47,052 bases of DNA from Fulvimarina sp. (GTDB lineage Bacteria; Pseudomonadota; Alphaproteobacteria; Rhizobiales; Rhizobiaceae), in assembly GCA_002700095.1 (NCBI GenBank), contig PACL01000078.1:8960-56011 (forward strand), given 5' to 3'. Positions 1 through 8,490 of this stretch are shown here, piece by piece (position 1 is the first letter of the stretch; each line of letters begins with the position of its first letter). The notes beneath the pieces are model-generated. The model saw only the letters and a list, made by a program, of their open reading frames with translations. It was not told where the DNA came from and made no database searches. Both the position numbers and the translations under genes were made by a program.

Positions 1-257
1 CCGGTACCGGCATCATCGCCGGTGGCCCGATGCGCGCCGTGTTCGAGGCCGTCGGCATGCACGACGTCGTCGCCAAGTCGCTCGGCTCGTCGAACCCCTA
101 CAACATGGTTCGCGCCACCTTCGACGCCCTGAAGAACGCGACCCATCCCAAGGACGTCGCGGCTCGTCGCGGCATCAAGTATTCGACGCTGCAGGCCCGT
201 CGTCAGCATCACGGCGCGGCTCCCGCCGCCGCCGAAGATGCCGCTGCGGCGGAATGA
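1..257 (+). CDS. rpsE: 30S ribosomal protein S5, C-terminal part (5' end outside window)
   Basis: The reading frame is open from base 3 and ends at the TGA at 255-257, so the gene starts before the window. The visible 84 residues match the C-terminal half of S5: a glycine-rich [15 protein letters not shown] stretch, then [15 protein letters not shown] and a basic [13 protein letters not shown] segment. S5 belongs to the small subunit and helps keep decoding accurate. The Ala/Glu-rich last residues are typical of alphaproteobacterial S5 tails. It is followed 40 bp later by rpmD, which is the normal spc operon order. The identity is certain; only the missing 5' part limits the entry. Confidence 0.97.
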   Translation, partial: GTGIIAGGPMRAVFEAVGMHDVVAKSLGSSNPYNMVRATFDALKNATHPKDVAARRGIKYSTLQARRQHHGAAPAAAEDAAAAE

Positions 258-297
258 CCTGGCTGGCCTTCGTGCCATCGTTTGAAGGAGCCTGAGC

Positions 298-501
298 ATG
301 GCCAATGACAAGACCGCCGGCAAGACGGTGACCGTCGAGCAGTACGGCAGCCCGATCCGCCGCCCGAAGGACCAGCGTCTGACGCTGGCGGGCCTCGGCC
401 TCAACAAGATGAACCGCCGTCGCACCCTGGAAGACACGCCCGCCGCTCGCGGGATGATCGCCAAGGTCGCGCACATGGTCCGGGTCGTCGACGAGGCCTG
501 A
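298..501 (+). CDS. rpmD: 50S ribosomal protein L30
   Basis: This 67-residue protein has the usual bacterial L30 length plus a short N-terminal extension ([10 protein letters not shown]). The core is recognisable as [20 protein letters not shown] followed by [32 protein letters not shown]30 is a small, non-essential protein of the large ribosomal subunit. A good ribosome-binding site (AAGGAG, about 285-290) precedes the ATG. It sits between rpsE and rplO as in the standard spc operon, so co-transcription is expected. Confidence 0.97.
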   Translation: MANDKTAGKTVTVEQYGSPIRRPKDQRLTLAGLGLNKMNRRRTLEDTPAARGMIAKVAHMVRVVDEA

Positions 502-516
502 TCGCCACGCATTGTC

Positions 517-541
517 GGCCCGCGCGCCATCCGTGCGGGCC
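517..541 (+). other. GC-rich hairpin between rpmD and rplO
   Basis: The 7-base arms GGCCCGC (517-523) and GCGGGCC (535-541) are perfectly complementary and can be extended inward by one G-U and one C-G pair. A short T-run (551-554) follows about nine bases downstream, so this is not a textbook intrinsic terminator. In the middle of a ribosomal operon it is more likely an RNA processing or attenuation hairpin. No function can be assigned from the sequence. Confidence 0.4.
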
Positions 542-612
542 ATCCACCCCTTTTGACCGGGCCACCCGTCTGAGCGCGTTCGCGGCTCGATCGGCGGCCG
601 AGGAGAAGAGAC

Positions 613-1110
613 ATGAAACTTAACGAGCTTTCCGACATCGAAGGCGCCACGCATTCGCGCAAGCGGGTGGGACGCGGCATCGGTTCGGGCAAGGGCAAGA
701 CCGGCGGACGCGGCGTCAAGGGCCAGAAGTCCCGCTCGGGCGTCGCCATCAACGCCTTCGAGGGTGGCCAGATGCCGCTCTACCGGCGTCTGCCGAAGCG
801 CGGCTTCGTCAACATCTTTTCGAAGAACTACAACACCGTCTCCGTCGGTCGCCTGCAGCAGGCGGTGGACGCCGGCAAGCTGGATGCGTCCGCGCCGGTC
901 GATGGTGCCGCGCTGATCGCCGCCGGTGTGATCCGCCGGCCCAAGGACGGCGTCCGCCTTCTCGGCGACGGCGAACTGACGGCCAAGCTGACCCTGACGG
1001 TCGCCGGTGCATCGAAGTCGGCCATCGAGAAGGTCGAGAAGGCCGGCGGTTCGGTGACGGCGACGGTCGTGCGCAAGTCGGCCGAGGCCGGCGAGGCTGC
1101 CGAGGCCTGA
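613..1110 (+). CDS. rplO: 50S ribosomal protein L15
   Basis: This 165-residue protein begins [34 protein letters not shown], the strongly basic, glycine-rich N-terminus that marks L15. The conserved [15 protein letters not shown] motif follows at about residues 51-65. The C-terminal half (about 75-150) is the L15e/L18e-like fold. L15 joins the large subunit late in assembly. Length is slightly above the E. coli protein because of an Ala/Glu-rich tail, usual in this class. An AGGAGAAGAG Shine-Dalgarno region lies just upstream of the ATG. It is followed by an unusually long 284-bp gap before secY. Confidence 0.97.
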   Translation: MKLNELSDIEGATHSRKRVGRGIGSGKGKTGGRGVKGQKSRSGVAINAFEGGQMPLYRRLPKRGFVNIFSKNYNTVSVGRLQQAVDAGKLDASAPVDGAALIAAGVIRRPKDGVRLLGDGELTAKLTLTVAGASKSAIEKVEKAGGSVTATVVRKSAEAGEAAEA

Positions 1111-1182
1111 GGCTTCCCGCAGGGATGCCCATGGGGCGTTCTGCAGTGATGCTCAACGGCATCCTGGGGGCGCACTGAATTT

Positions 1183-1207
1183 CGTCGGCCGGTCCCGCCG
1201 GCCGACG
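1183..1207 (+). other. Hairpin in the 284-bp rplO-secY spacer (1111-1394)
   Basis: Arms at 1183-1192 and 1198-1207 form a perfect 10-bp stem (CGTCGGCCGG with its complement) around a 5-base loop. There is no downstream T-run. The rest of the spacer 1111-1394 shows no gene that I can support. A spacer of this length inside the spc operon suggests separate control of secY-adk, for example partial termination here plus an internal promoter, but I could not identify a convincing -35/-10 pair. Confidence 0.4.
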
Positions 1208-1394
1208 CGACCAACGGGCAGGACGCTCGTCGCGCAACGTGCCGTTCCCGGTGGGGACAATTGGGCGCTTGCGTGGCAGGGCACACCCGCTTATCTGACG
1301 GGTCTCGGCAAAGGATCCGTCTCAAGCCCGAGTCCGGTCGGGCGCCAGAAGCGCTGCTCGGCCGTATAGGGGACAACCCGGGGAGCTCCTCGTC

Positions 1395-2738
1395 ATGGCA
1401 TCGGCAGCGGAACAACTTGCCGCCAACCTGAATTTTTCGGCCTTTTCGAAGGCTGAGGATCTGAAGAAGCGCATCTGGTTCACCCTCGGCGCTCTCCTTG
1501 TCTATCGCCTCGGAACCTACATTCCGATGCCCGGCATCGACCCCGCCGCGCTCGCTCAGGCGTTCCAGCAGCAGTCGACCGGCATTCTCGGCCTGTTCAA
1601 CATGTTCTCCGGCGGCGCCGTCGGCCGCATGGCGATCTTCGCCCTCGGAATCATGCCCTACATCTCGGCATCGATCATCATCCAGCTGATGACGTCGGTC
1701 GTCCCCTCGCTCGAGAACCTCAAGAAGGAGGGCGAGCAGGGCCGCAAGGTGATCAACCAGTACACCCGCTACGGCACCGTGCTGCTCGCGACCTTCCAGG
1801 CTTATGGCATTGCCGTCGGCCTGGAGACGCAGGCCGGCCTTGTCGTCGATCCGGGCTGGTTCTTCCGCGTCTCGGCGGTGATCACCCTGGTCGGCGGCAC
1901 GATGTTCCTGATGTGGCTCGGCGAGCAGATCACCTCGCGCGGCATCGGCAACGGCATCTCGTTGATCATCTTCGCCGGCATCGTGGCGCATCTTCCGGCC
2001 GCCATCGCCAACCTTCTGGAACTCGGCCGCACCGGCGCACTGTCGACCGCCGTGATCCTCCTGGTGATCGTCGTCGCCGTCGCCTGCATCGCCTTCATCG
2101 TGTTCTTCGAGCGGGCGCAGCGGCGACTGCTGATCCAGTATCCGAAGCGACAGGTCGGCAACCGGATGTTCCAGGGCGACACCTCGCACCTGCCGCTGAA
2201 GCTGAACACCGCCGGTGTCATCCCGCCGATCTTCGCCTCCTCGCTGCTGCTTCTGCCGGTTACGGTCGCGAACTTCACCGACACCTCGACGCTGCCCGAC
2301 TGGGCGACGGCGGTGGTCGCGGCCCTCGGCCACGGCCAGTGGCTCTACATGCTGCTCTATGCCGCCCTGATCGCCTTCTTCGCGTTCTTCTACACGGCGG
2401 TGGTCTTCAATCCGAAGGACACGGCGGACAATCTGAAGAAGCATGGCGGCTTCATTCCGGGCATCCGGCCGGGTGAGCGCACGGCCGAGTACATCGACTA
2501 CGTCCTGACCCGCATCACCGTCGTCGGCGCGATCTACCTTGTGCTCATCTGTCTTTTGCCCGAGTTTCTGATTTCCGCCGCTGGCGTTCCGTTCTATCTC
2601 GGTGGGACGTCGCTGCTCATCGTCGTCTCCGTGACGATGGATACCGTGGCGCAGATCCAGGGCCACCTCTTGGCCCATCAGTATGAAGGCCTCGTCAAGA
2701 AGGCGAAGCTCAGAGGGGGGAGACGCGGAGCACGATGA
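1395..2738 (+). CDS. secY: Preprotein translocase subunit SecY
   Basis: SecY is the channel subunit of the SecYEG translocon in the inner membrane. The 447-residue product has the family's length and about ten hydrophobic segments. Visible signatures include [24 protein letters not shown] near residues 25-48, the plug-region [28 protein letters not shown], and the cytoplasmic [12 protein letters not shown] and [18 protein letters not shown] loops that contact SecA and the ribosome. The ATG at 1395 follows a GGGGAGCTCC ribosome-binding region. The stop overlaps the adk start by four bases (ATGA), which implies translational coupling. Confidence 0.97.
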   Translation: MASAAEQLAANLNFSAFSKAEDLKKRIWFTLGALLVYRLGTYIPMPGIDPAALAQAFQQQSTGILGLFNMFSGGAVGRMAIFALGIMPYISASIIIQLMTSVVPSLENLKKEGEQGRKVINQYTRYGTVLLATFQAYGIAVGLETQAGLVVDPGWFFRVSAVITLVGGTMFLMWLGEQITSRGIGNGISLIIFAGIVAHLPAAIANLLELGRTGALSTAVILLVIVVAVACIAFIVFFERAQRRLLIQYPKRQVGNRMFQGDTSHLPLKLNTAGVIPPIFASSLLLLPVTVANFTDTSTLPDWATAVVAALGHGQWLYMLLYAALIAFFAFFYTAVVFNPKDTADNLKKHGGFIPGIRPGERTAEYIDYVLTRITVVGAIYLVLICLLPEFLISAAGVPFYLGGTSLLIVVSVTMDTVAQIQGHLLAHQYEGLVKKAKLRGGRRGAR

Positions 2739-3382
2739 AGCTGATTTTGCTTGGGCCGCCAGGAGCGGGGAAGGGTACGCAGGCACAGCGTCTGGTCAAT
2801 CGTCACAACATCCCGCAGCTTTCCACGGGAGACATGCTGCGGGCCGCCGTCGCCGCCGAAACGGAAGTCGGCAAGAAGGCGAAGGCGATCATGGATGCCG
2901 GCAACCTGGTGCCCGACGAGGTGGTCAACGCCATCGTCGCCGACCGGATCGCCGAGGACGACTGCACCGAGGGCTTCATCCTCGACGGTTATCCGCGCAC
3001 GCTGAAGCAGGCGGACGCGCTGGAAGCGCTGCTCGAGCGGCGGGGTCAGCATCTCGACCACGTCATCGAGCTGAAGGTCGACGACGACGTCCTCGTGACA
3101 CGCGTGTCCGGTCGCTTCTCCTGCGCCAATTGCGGCACCGTGTATCACGACGTCGATCGCCGGCCGAAGGTCGAGGGGACCTGTGACAATTGCGGTTCGA
3201 CCGAGTTCAAGCGGCGGCCGGACGACAATGCCGAGACCATGCGGTCGCGGTTGCGGACCTACTACAAGGAAACCTCGCCGCTGGTCGGCTACTACCACTG
3301 CAAGGGCACGTTGCGCTCCATCGACGGCATGGCTGCGATGGACGAGGTGACCGAGAGCATCGAAGAGATCGTGCAGGGTTGA
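2735..3382 (+). CDS. adk: Adenylate kinase with zinc-type lid
   Basis: Adenylate kinase interconverts AMP + ATP with 2 ADP in the cytoplasm. The P-loop [10 protein letters not shown] is at residues 7-16, the AMP-binding STGDMLR motif follows near 30, and the DGYPRT motif near 85. The LID domain carries four cysteines, C130, C133, C150 and C153, the Cys4 arrangement of zinc-binding long-form kinases. The length, 215 residues, is normal. The gene overlaps secY by four bases. In most Hyphomicrobiales the next gene is rpsM; here it is metX. Confidence 0.97.
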   Translation: MKLILLGPPGAGKGTQAQRLVNRHNIPQLSTGDMLRAAVAAETEVGKKAKAIMDAGNLVPDEVVNAIVADRIAEDDCTEGFILDGYPRTLKQADALEALLERRGQHLDHVIELKVDDDVLVTRVSGRFSCANCGTVYHDVDRRPKVEGTCDNCGSTEFKRRPDDNAETMRSRLRTYYKETSPLVGYYHCKGTLRSIDGMAAMDEVTESIEEIVQG

Positions 3383-3397
3383 TTCCCGTGCTTTGGT

Positions 3398-3423
3398 GGC
3401 CGGGGTGGCAGACCACTCCGGCC
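3398..3423 (+). terminator. Hairpin after adk, possible end of the spc transcript
   Basis: Arms 3398-3408 and 3413-3423 form an 11-bp stem with one G-U pair around a CAGA tetraloop, starting 16 bases after the adk stop. There is no T-run, so termination is not certain. Its position between a ribosomal operon and methionine genes makes a transcript boundary plausible. Confidence 0.4.
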
Positions 3424-3482
3424 GCGATCCTCATGGCCAGTCTTTCCGGCATCATCGTTCCTCCTCGCAGGAACGTCCTCGG

Positions 3483-4703
3483 ATGAAGGGCGAATTCATC
3501 ACCGTGACGCCGTCAACGACCCTCGATCCCGTCAAGGCCGCCGCGACCAGCGAGGTCGGCAACCGCGAGGCGCTGGAGCCGTCGAGCCCGGTCGCCGTCT
3601 TCGGCAAGGACGAGCCCCTGCGGCTGGATGCCGGCATCGACCTTTCCCCCGTCCGCATCGCCTACAACACTTATGGCGAACTCAACGCGGATCGGTCGAA
3701 CGCCATCCTCGTCTGCCACGCCCTGACCGGCGATCACTATGCGGCCAGCCGTTCGCCCGTCACCGGCAAGCCCGGCTGGTGGTCGTCGATCATCGGCCCC
3801 GGCAAGCCCATCGACACCGACAAGTACTTCGTCATCTGTTCCAACGTCATCGGTGGCTGCCTCGGCTCGACCGGACCGGCCTCGATAGACCCTGAAACGG
3901 GCGAGCCCTACGGGCTGTCGCTCCCGGTGATCACCATCCGCGACATGGTGCGGGCGCAGGCGATGCTGGTCGAGCGGCTGGGCATCGACACGCTGTTCGC
4001 GGTCATCGGCGGCTCGATGGGCGGCATGCAGGTGCTGCAATGGACGGTGAGCTATCCCGACAAGGTGTTCGCGGCCCTGCCGATCGCCACCGGCGCGCGT
4101 CACTCGGCCCAGAACATCGCCTTCCACGAGGTCGGCCGCCAGGCGGTGATGGCCGACCCGGACTGGCAGGGCGGGCGCTACTTCAGAGAGGGCAAGCGCC
4201 CGGTGAAGGGCCTCGCCGTCGCCCGGATGACGGCCCATGTGACCTACCTGTCCGAGATGGCGCTGCAGCGAAAGTTCGGCCGCAATTTGCAGGACAGGGA
4301 AGCGTTCGGCTTCGGCTTCGACGCCGACTTTCAGATCGAAAGCTATCTGCGCCACCAGGGGATGACCTTCGTCGACCGCTTCGACGCCAACTCCTATCTC
4401 TACATGACCCGCGCGATGGATTATTTCGACATCGCCGCGGACTTTGACGGGTCGCTCGCCAAGGCCTTCCAGGGCTCGCAGACGCGCTTCTGCCTGGTCT
4501 CGTTTTCGTCGGACTGGCTGTTTCCGACCGAGGAGAACCGCGCCGTCGTGCATGCCCTCAACGCGGCTGCGGCGTCGGTCTCCTTCGTCGAGATCGACAC
4601 CGACCGCGGCCACGACGCGTTCCTTCTGGAAGAGCCGAACTTCTTTGCGGCCATCGAGGGCTTCGTCTCCTCGGCGGCGCGGGCGAGGGGGCTTGACCGG
4701 TGA
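3483..4703 (+). CDS. metX: Homoserine O-acetyltransferase MetX
   Basis: MetX transfers an acyl group to L-homoserine, the committed step of methionine synthesis. It is an alpha/beta-hydrolase: the nucleophile elbow GGSMGGMQ places Ser178, and the acid and histidine lie in [11 protein letters not shown] and [12 protein letters not shown] near the C-terminus. The motifs [12 protein letters not shown] and GGCLGSTGP are also typical. The start chosen is the ATG at 3483, preceded by AGGAACG; the frame is open from 3393, but the extra 30 residues do not look like MetX. The length is 406 residues. The 3' end overlaps metW by four bases (GTGA). Whether the donor is acetyl- or succinyl-CoA cannot be told by eye. 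Its place directly after adk is unusual. Confidence 0.95.
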   Translation: MKGEFITVTPSTTLDPVKAAATSEVGNREALEPSSPVAVFGKDEPLRLDAGIDLSPVRIAYNTYGELNADRSNAILVCHALTGDHYAASRSPVTGKPGWWSSIIGPGKPIDTDKYFVICSNVIGGCLGSTGPASIDPETGEPYGLSLPVITIRDMVRAQAMLVERLGIDTLFAVIGGSMGGMQVLQWTVSYPDKVFAALPIATGARHSAQNIAFHEVGRQAVMADPDWQGGRYFREGKRPVKGLAVARMTAHVTYLSEMALQRKFGRNLQDREAFGFGFDADFQIESYLRHQGMTFVDRFDANSYLYMTRAMDYFDIAADFDGSLAKAFQGSQTRFCLVSFSSDWLFPTEENRAVVHALNAAAASVSFVEIDTDRGHDAFLLEEPNFFAAIEGFVSSAARARGLDR

Positions 4704-5371
4704 CGCTTTCCGCCGACACCCATGCCAGCGGTCCGACCGCGACGACCGACACGGTGGCCGCCATGCCGGCCGGGATCCGCCTCGATCTCGAGGTCATCGC
4801 CGATCTCGTGGCGGAGCGGGCGCGCGTCCTCGACATCGGCTGCGGCGACGGCGCGCTGCTCGAACTCCTGCAGGAGCGCCGCAAGGTCGACGGCCGCGGC
4901 GTCGAGCTGAGCCAGGCCGGCGTCAACGAATGCGTCGCCCGCGGCCTATCGGTGATCCAGGGCGATGCCGACCGCGACCTCGTCCACTATCCGGACGACG
5001 CCTTCGACTACGTGATCCTGTCGCAGACGATCCAGGCGACCCGCAACCCCAAGGTGGTCCTGTCGGAACTCCTCAGGATCGGCCAGCGGGCGATCGTCTC
5101 CTTCCCGAATTTCGGCCACTGGACGATCCGCTATTCGGTGGCGCTGCGCGGCCGCATGCCGGTGACGCGCAATCTCTCCCATTCCTGGTACGAGACGCCG
5201 AACATCCATTTCTGCACGATCCGCGACTTCGTCGCCCTGGCCGACGAGCTCGGTGCGACGGTCGAGACGGCCATCGCGATCAACGCCACCGGCCAGAAGA
5301 TGGGCATGAAGATGCCCTGGTGGTTCTGGAACCTGTTCGGCCAGCAGGCGGTGTTCGTCCTCAAACGGTAG
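4700..5371 (+). CDS. metW: MetW, methyltransferase-like partner of MetX
   Basis: MetW has a class I SAM-methyltransferase fold: motif [17 protein letters not shown] is at about residues 42-57, followed by [21 protein letters not shown] and the ISFPN-like VSFPNFGHW. The C-terminal [10 protein letters not shown] and [13 protein letters not shown] segments are family signatures. The 223-residue gene starts with GTG at 4700, overlapping the metX stop, so the two are translationally coupled. MetW is known almost only next to metX and has been reported to support homoserine acyltransferase activity; methyltransferase activity itself is not established. The N-terminal 20 residues look variable, so a later start is possible. 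Confidence 0.93.
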   Translation: MTLSADTHASGPTATTDTVAAMPAGIRLDLEVIADLVAERARVLDIGCGDGALLELLQERRKVDGRGVELSQAGVNECVARGLSVIQGDADRDLVHYPDDAFDYVILSQTIQATRNPKVVLSELLRIGQRAIVSFPNFGHWTIRYSVALRGRMPVTRNLSHSWYETPNIHFCTIRDFVALADELGATVETAIAINATGQKMGMKMPWWFWNLFGQQAVFVLKR

Positions 5372-5372
5372 A

Positions 5373-5417
5373 GCATGATCCCGAAAAGTGGGAACCGGTT
5401 TTCGGAAAAGATCATGC
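5373..5417. repeat. 45-bp palindromic intergenic repeat of rhizobial type
   Basis: Outer arms GCATGATC (5373-5380) and GATCATGC (5410-5417) are perfect reverse complements. Inside them CCGAAAA (5381-5387) pairs with TTTTCGG (5399-5405), and AACCGGTT (5393-5400) is itself a palindrome. From memory, near-identical units are highly repeated between genes in many Hyphomicrobiales genomes. This copy begins two bases after the metW stop codon and could fold in the metXW transcript. The remaining bases 5418-5514 show nothing further. Confidence 0.75.
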
Positions 5418-5514
5418 GGCAAGAAGAGGATAGAGTGGGTTGTCGATCGAAGCTGATTTCATCCCATTGTAGACGATCGCCGGGCGCCATTCGCCGCTGA
5501 TGTGCCGGCGACCG

Positions 5515-5673
5515 TCAGCGCTTGGCGCCGTCCTCGCCGTCGTCCTGGAGGACGCGCCAGCTGGCGCCGTCGAGGTCCTCGTACTGGCCGCTCTTCAGCG
5601 CCCAGAAGAAGGCGAATAGCCCCGCAAGACCCAAGAGGAGGGCGATCGGCACGAGGATCAGGAGGACGGTCAT
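5515..5673 (-). CDS. ccoS: cbb3-type oxidase assembly protein CcoS
   Basis: This small gene encodes 52 residues beginning MTVLLILVPIALLLGLAGLF, one membrane helix, followed by AFFWALKSGQYEDLDGASWR. The WALKSGQYEDLDG segment is the CcoS/FixS signature. CcoS is needed for insertion of heme and copper into CcoN; the precise reaction is unclear. The ATG overlaps the ccoI stop by four bases (ATGA), so it is the last gene of ccoGHIS. The charged tail DDGEDGAKR is typical in composition only. Confidence 0.93.
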   Translation of the reverse strand: MTVLLILVPIALLLGLAGLFAFFWALKSGQYEDLDGASWRVLQDDGEDGAKR

Positions 5674-8000
5674 GCGGCCAACTCCACGTCCAGGGCGCGC
5701 CGATGTCCATCCTGATGCGGCAGAGGCGATGCCGCCCGCCCGGCCCGTCCCGCAAGCGTGCCGCCGCGCGAAAGCCGCAGGCTGTTGGCGACGACGACGA
5801 TCGAGGATGCCGACATGGCGATCGCAGCGACCAGCGGCGTGACGTGGCCAGCGACGGCCAGCGGCACGGCGATGACGTTGTAGAGGATCGCGAGGGCGAA
5901 GTTGCCCCGCACCAGCCGGCGGGCACGGCGCGCGACCGCGACGACGAATGGCACCGCTTCGAGGCTGTCGCGGGTGAAGACGAAGTCCGCCGCGAGCCGT
6001 CCGGCGTCGCAGGCCGAGGCGGGCGCCATCGACACGTCCCCCGCCGCAAGGCTCGGCGCATCGTTCAGCCCGTCGCCCACCATCAGGACATGGTGGCCAT
6101 TCGCCTGCAACTGGCGAATCCGTGCGATCTTGTCGCCGGGCGTCTGCTCGCTGGAGAAGCGGTCGATGGCGAGCGCCGCCGCCGCCCGCGCGACCGGAGT
6201 CCTGCCGTCGCCGGAGAGGATCTCGACCGGCAGCTGCGCCTCAGCGAGCGAGGCGACTGCGTTGGCGGCGCCCTCCCGCAGTTGCTCGTCCAGTGTGAAT
6301 GTCGCAAGCGGCCCGCCTTCGAACGCAAAGGCGACGCTGCCGCTGGAGACTTCCATGCCGGCGCCCGCACTCGGCCTTGCGGCGATCTCTGCGACCCATG
6401 AAAGGCGCCCGAGCCGCGCGATGCGCCCGCCGATCCGCGCCTCGACGCCGGAGCCCGGCACCTCGCGCACCGCCTCGAGCGAAGGCTCCTCGTTCCCCTG
6501 CAGCCCCTCGCGAATCGCCCGTGAGGCCGGATGCGACGAGCGGGCGGCGAGAGCCCTCGCGGCATCGCTCTCGGCCCCGGCGGCAATGTCCGTCGCGGCG
6601 AGCCGTGGCGTGCCAGTGGTGAGCGTTCCGGTCTTGTCGAACACCACCCTGTCGATCTCGGCGAGCCGCTCGAGGGCCGAACCGTCCTTCATCAGGATAC
6701 CGGCGTCGAAAAGCCTGGCGGCGCCGACCACGTGGACGACCGGCACCGCCAGCCCCAGGGCGCAGGGACAGGTCACGATCAGGACCGCGATCGCGATCGT
6801 CAGGGCGTGATACCAGTCGCCGCCGCTGGCGATCAGCCAGCCGAGGAAGGCGGCCGCGGCGACGATGTGGACGACCGGCGCGTAGAGCCGCGCCGCCCGG
6901 TCGGCGACGCGGACATAGGCGCCTCGCCCCCGCTCCGCGGCCTCCATCATCGCCATGATCTCGGCGAGGAAGCTGTCGCCGGCGCCCGACAGCGCCTCCA
7001 CATCGAGCGGGCCCGACAGGTTGAGGACGCCGGCCTCGACGCGCATGCCGGCGACAGTCTGGACCGGCTCGCACTCGCCGGTGACGAGGGAGCGGTCGAG
7101 TTCGCTCGCCCCGTCAACGATCCGTGCATCGACCGGCATGCGCTCGCCCGCCGGCACCCGCAGCCGCATGCCGGGCCGCACCTCATCGATCGGGACATAG
7201 ATCTGCTCCGCCCCGTCGACCCGGATCGCGCCCCGGGCCGCCAACCTCGCAATTCCGAGCACGGCGCTGCGCGCGCGCTCGCGCATCAGCTGGTCGAGAT
7301 AGCGGCCGACGAGCAGGAAGAAGGTCAGCGTCACCGCCGCGTCGAAATAGGCCTCTGCGCCGCCCGTCAGGCTCTCGGCAAGGCTCATGGCCAGGGACAG
7401 GACGAGGGCGAGGGCGATCGGCACGTCCATGTTGAGCTGCCCGGCCGAGAGCGCGGCGAAGGCCGAGCGGAAGAACACCTGGCCGGCGACGGCGACCGCC
7501 GGCACGGCGATCAGCGCCGAGATCAGGTGAAAGAGGTCGCGGGTCGCGGCGTCGGCGCCGGACCACACCGAGACGGAGAGCAGCATGACGTTGGCGGCGG
7601 CAAATCCGGCGATGCCCAGCGCGATCAGGAGCTTGGCCGACTGCTTCGCGCGTTCGAGGTCGGCAAGGTCGCCGAGGTCGACGGGAGTGCCCGGATAGCC
7701 GAGGCGCGCGAGCGCCGCGGCGAGCGGCAGCGGCGACAGATCGGCCGAGGCGAGGACGACCGTCACCCGGCGGAGCGTCAGGTTGACGCGCACCGACATG
7801 ACGCTGTCCAGCGGCCGGAGCGCGCCTTCGATCGCGGCGATGCAGGCGCCGCAATGCACCGCCGGCACCGAGAAGACATAGGTGACGGTGCCGTCCTCGG
7901 CGAGGCGGCCCGCATGCCGGAGCGCGTCGCCCCGCGCGTCGGTGGCGAGGGCGCGCTCGTCGCTTTCAGCCAGTTCCAGGGAGGGACTGCAACAACTCAT
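5670..8000 (-). CDS. ccoI: Copper-exporting P1B-type ATPase CcoI/FixI for cbb3 assembly
   Basis: This 776-residue P-type ATPase has a CC pair at residues 3-4, a heavy-metal-associated domain with HCGAC (C50, C53), and the transmembrane metal motif CPC (C411, C413). The phosphorylated aspartate is D455 in DKTGTLTTG, and GDGLNDAP lies in the hinge region. About eight membrane helices are apparent. CcoI supplies copper for the CuB site of CcoN. The gene lies 10 bp after ccoH and overlaps ccoS by four bases, the standard fixGHIS arrangement. Context separates it from general CopA-type exporters. Confidence 0.95.
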   Translation of the reverse strand: MSCCSPSLELAESDERALATDARGDALRHAGRLAEDGTVTYVFSVPAVHCGACIAAIEGALRPLDSVMSVRVNLTLRRVTVVLASADLSPLPLAAALARLGYPGTPVDLGDLADLERAKQSAKLLIALGIAGFAAANVMLLSVSVWSGADAATRDLFHLISALIAVPAVAVAGQVFFRSAFAALSAGQLNMDVPIALALVLSLAMSLAESLTGGAEAYFDAAVTLTFFLLVGRYLDQLMRERARSAVLGIARLAARGAIRVDGAEQIYVPIDEVRPGMRLRVPAGERMPVDARIVDGASELDRSLVTGECEPVQTVAGMRVEAGVLNLSGPLDVEALSGAGDSFLAEIMAMMEAAERGRGAYVRVADRAARLYAPVVHIVAAAAFLGWLIASGGDWYHALTIAIAVLIVTCPCALGLAVPVVHVVGAARLFDAGILMKDGSALERLAEIDRVVFDKTGTLTTGTPRLAATDIAAGAESDAARALAARSSHPASRAIREGLQGNEEPSLEAVREVPGSGVEARIGGRIARLGRLSWVAEIAARPSAGAGMEVSSGSVAFAFEGGPLATFTLDEQLREGAANAVASLAEAQLPVEILSGDGRTPVARAAAALAIDRFSSEQTPGDKIARIRQLQANGHHVLMVGDGLNDAPSLAAGDVSMAPASACDAGRLAADFVFTRDSLEAVPFVVAVARRARRLVRGNFALAILYNVIAVPLAVAGHVTPLVAAIAMSASSIVVVANSLRLSRGGTLAGRAGRAASPLPHQDGHRRALDVELAA

Positions 8001-8010
8001 CGCCGGCTCC

Positions 8011-8490
8011 TCACCGCACCGAGAAGCGGATGTTGCGATGCCAGGCGCCTTGCCCGCCCGCCTCGACGGCGAGCCGCGCCTCCCACCGGCCAGGGGTGAG
8101 AACGGTCTCGCCCTCGTAGCCGTCTCCCGCCGCTATCAGCGTCAGGGTGCGGTCGAGCGTGGCATTGACCGGATGGCCGATGGTCACGCGGACGGTGGCG
8201 CCGGAGACGGGCCGTCCCGAGGCGCTCGTGAGCGCCAGCCGGAACCGGCCGTCCGCATAGGTGGTCCTCGCCGTCCAGCCCCGGGCCGCCTCCTGCCGTC
8301 GCTGGGCGGTGTCGGCATCGAAGGTCTGGCTGGCGACATAGCTGTTCGGAACGACGAGGCCGCTCCAGGTGGTGCTGGCGAAATAGGCCATGGTGAGGTT
8401 CACCGTGATGATCGTGCCGAAGAACAGCGTCATCACCAGGGCCATGTGGCGGCCGGTGAATTCGCGCGGGGGAGAGATCTTGGAGGTCAT
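8011..8490 (-). CDS. ccoH: FixH/CcoH, cbb3 oxidase maturation membrane protein
   Basis: The 159-residue product begins MTSKISPPREFTGRHMALVM and has one membrane helix at about residues 17-37, followed by a periplasmic beta-rich domain. The MAYFASTTWSGLVVPNSYVASQ segment just after the helix is typical of FixH. CcoH interacts with the oxidase during late assembly and its biochemical role is not settled. The ATG overlaps the ccoG stop by four bases, so translation is coupled. The start is fixed by this overlap and by family length. Confidence 0.92.
   Translation of the reverse strand: MTSKISPPREFTGRHMALVMTLFFGTIITVNLTMAYFASTTWSGLVVPNSYVASQTFDADTAQRRQEAARGWTARTTYADGRFRLALTSASGRPVSGATVRVTIGHPVNATLDRTLTLIAAGDGYEGETVLTPGRWEARLAVEAGGQGAWHRNIRFSVR

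Noticed and set aside
828..2786. A 652-codon open frame antisense to secY and rplO
   Set aside because: It spans three certain ribosomal/secretion genes on the other strand and has no recognisable protein features.
3383..3482. Possible SAM-II-type riboswitch before metX, suggested by GGTGGC and a following hairpin
   Set aside because: The A-rich pseudoknot strand expected in SAM-II is absent and the hairpin has a simple 4-base loop. A covariance-model hit would be needed to revive it.
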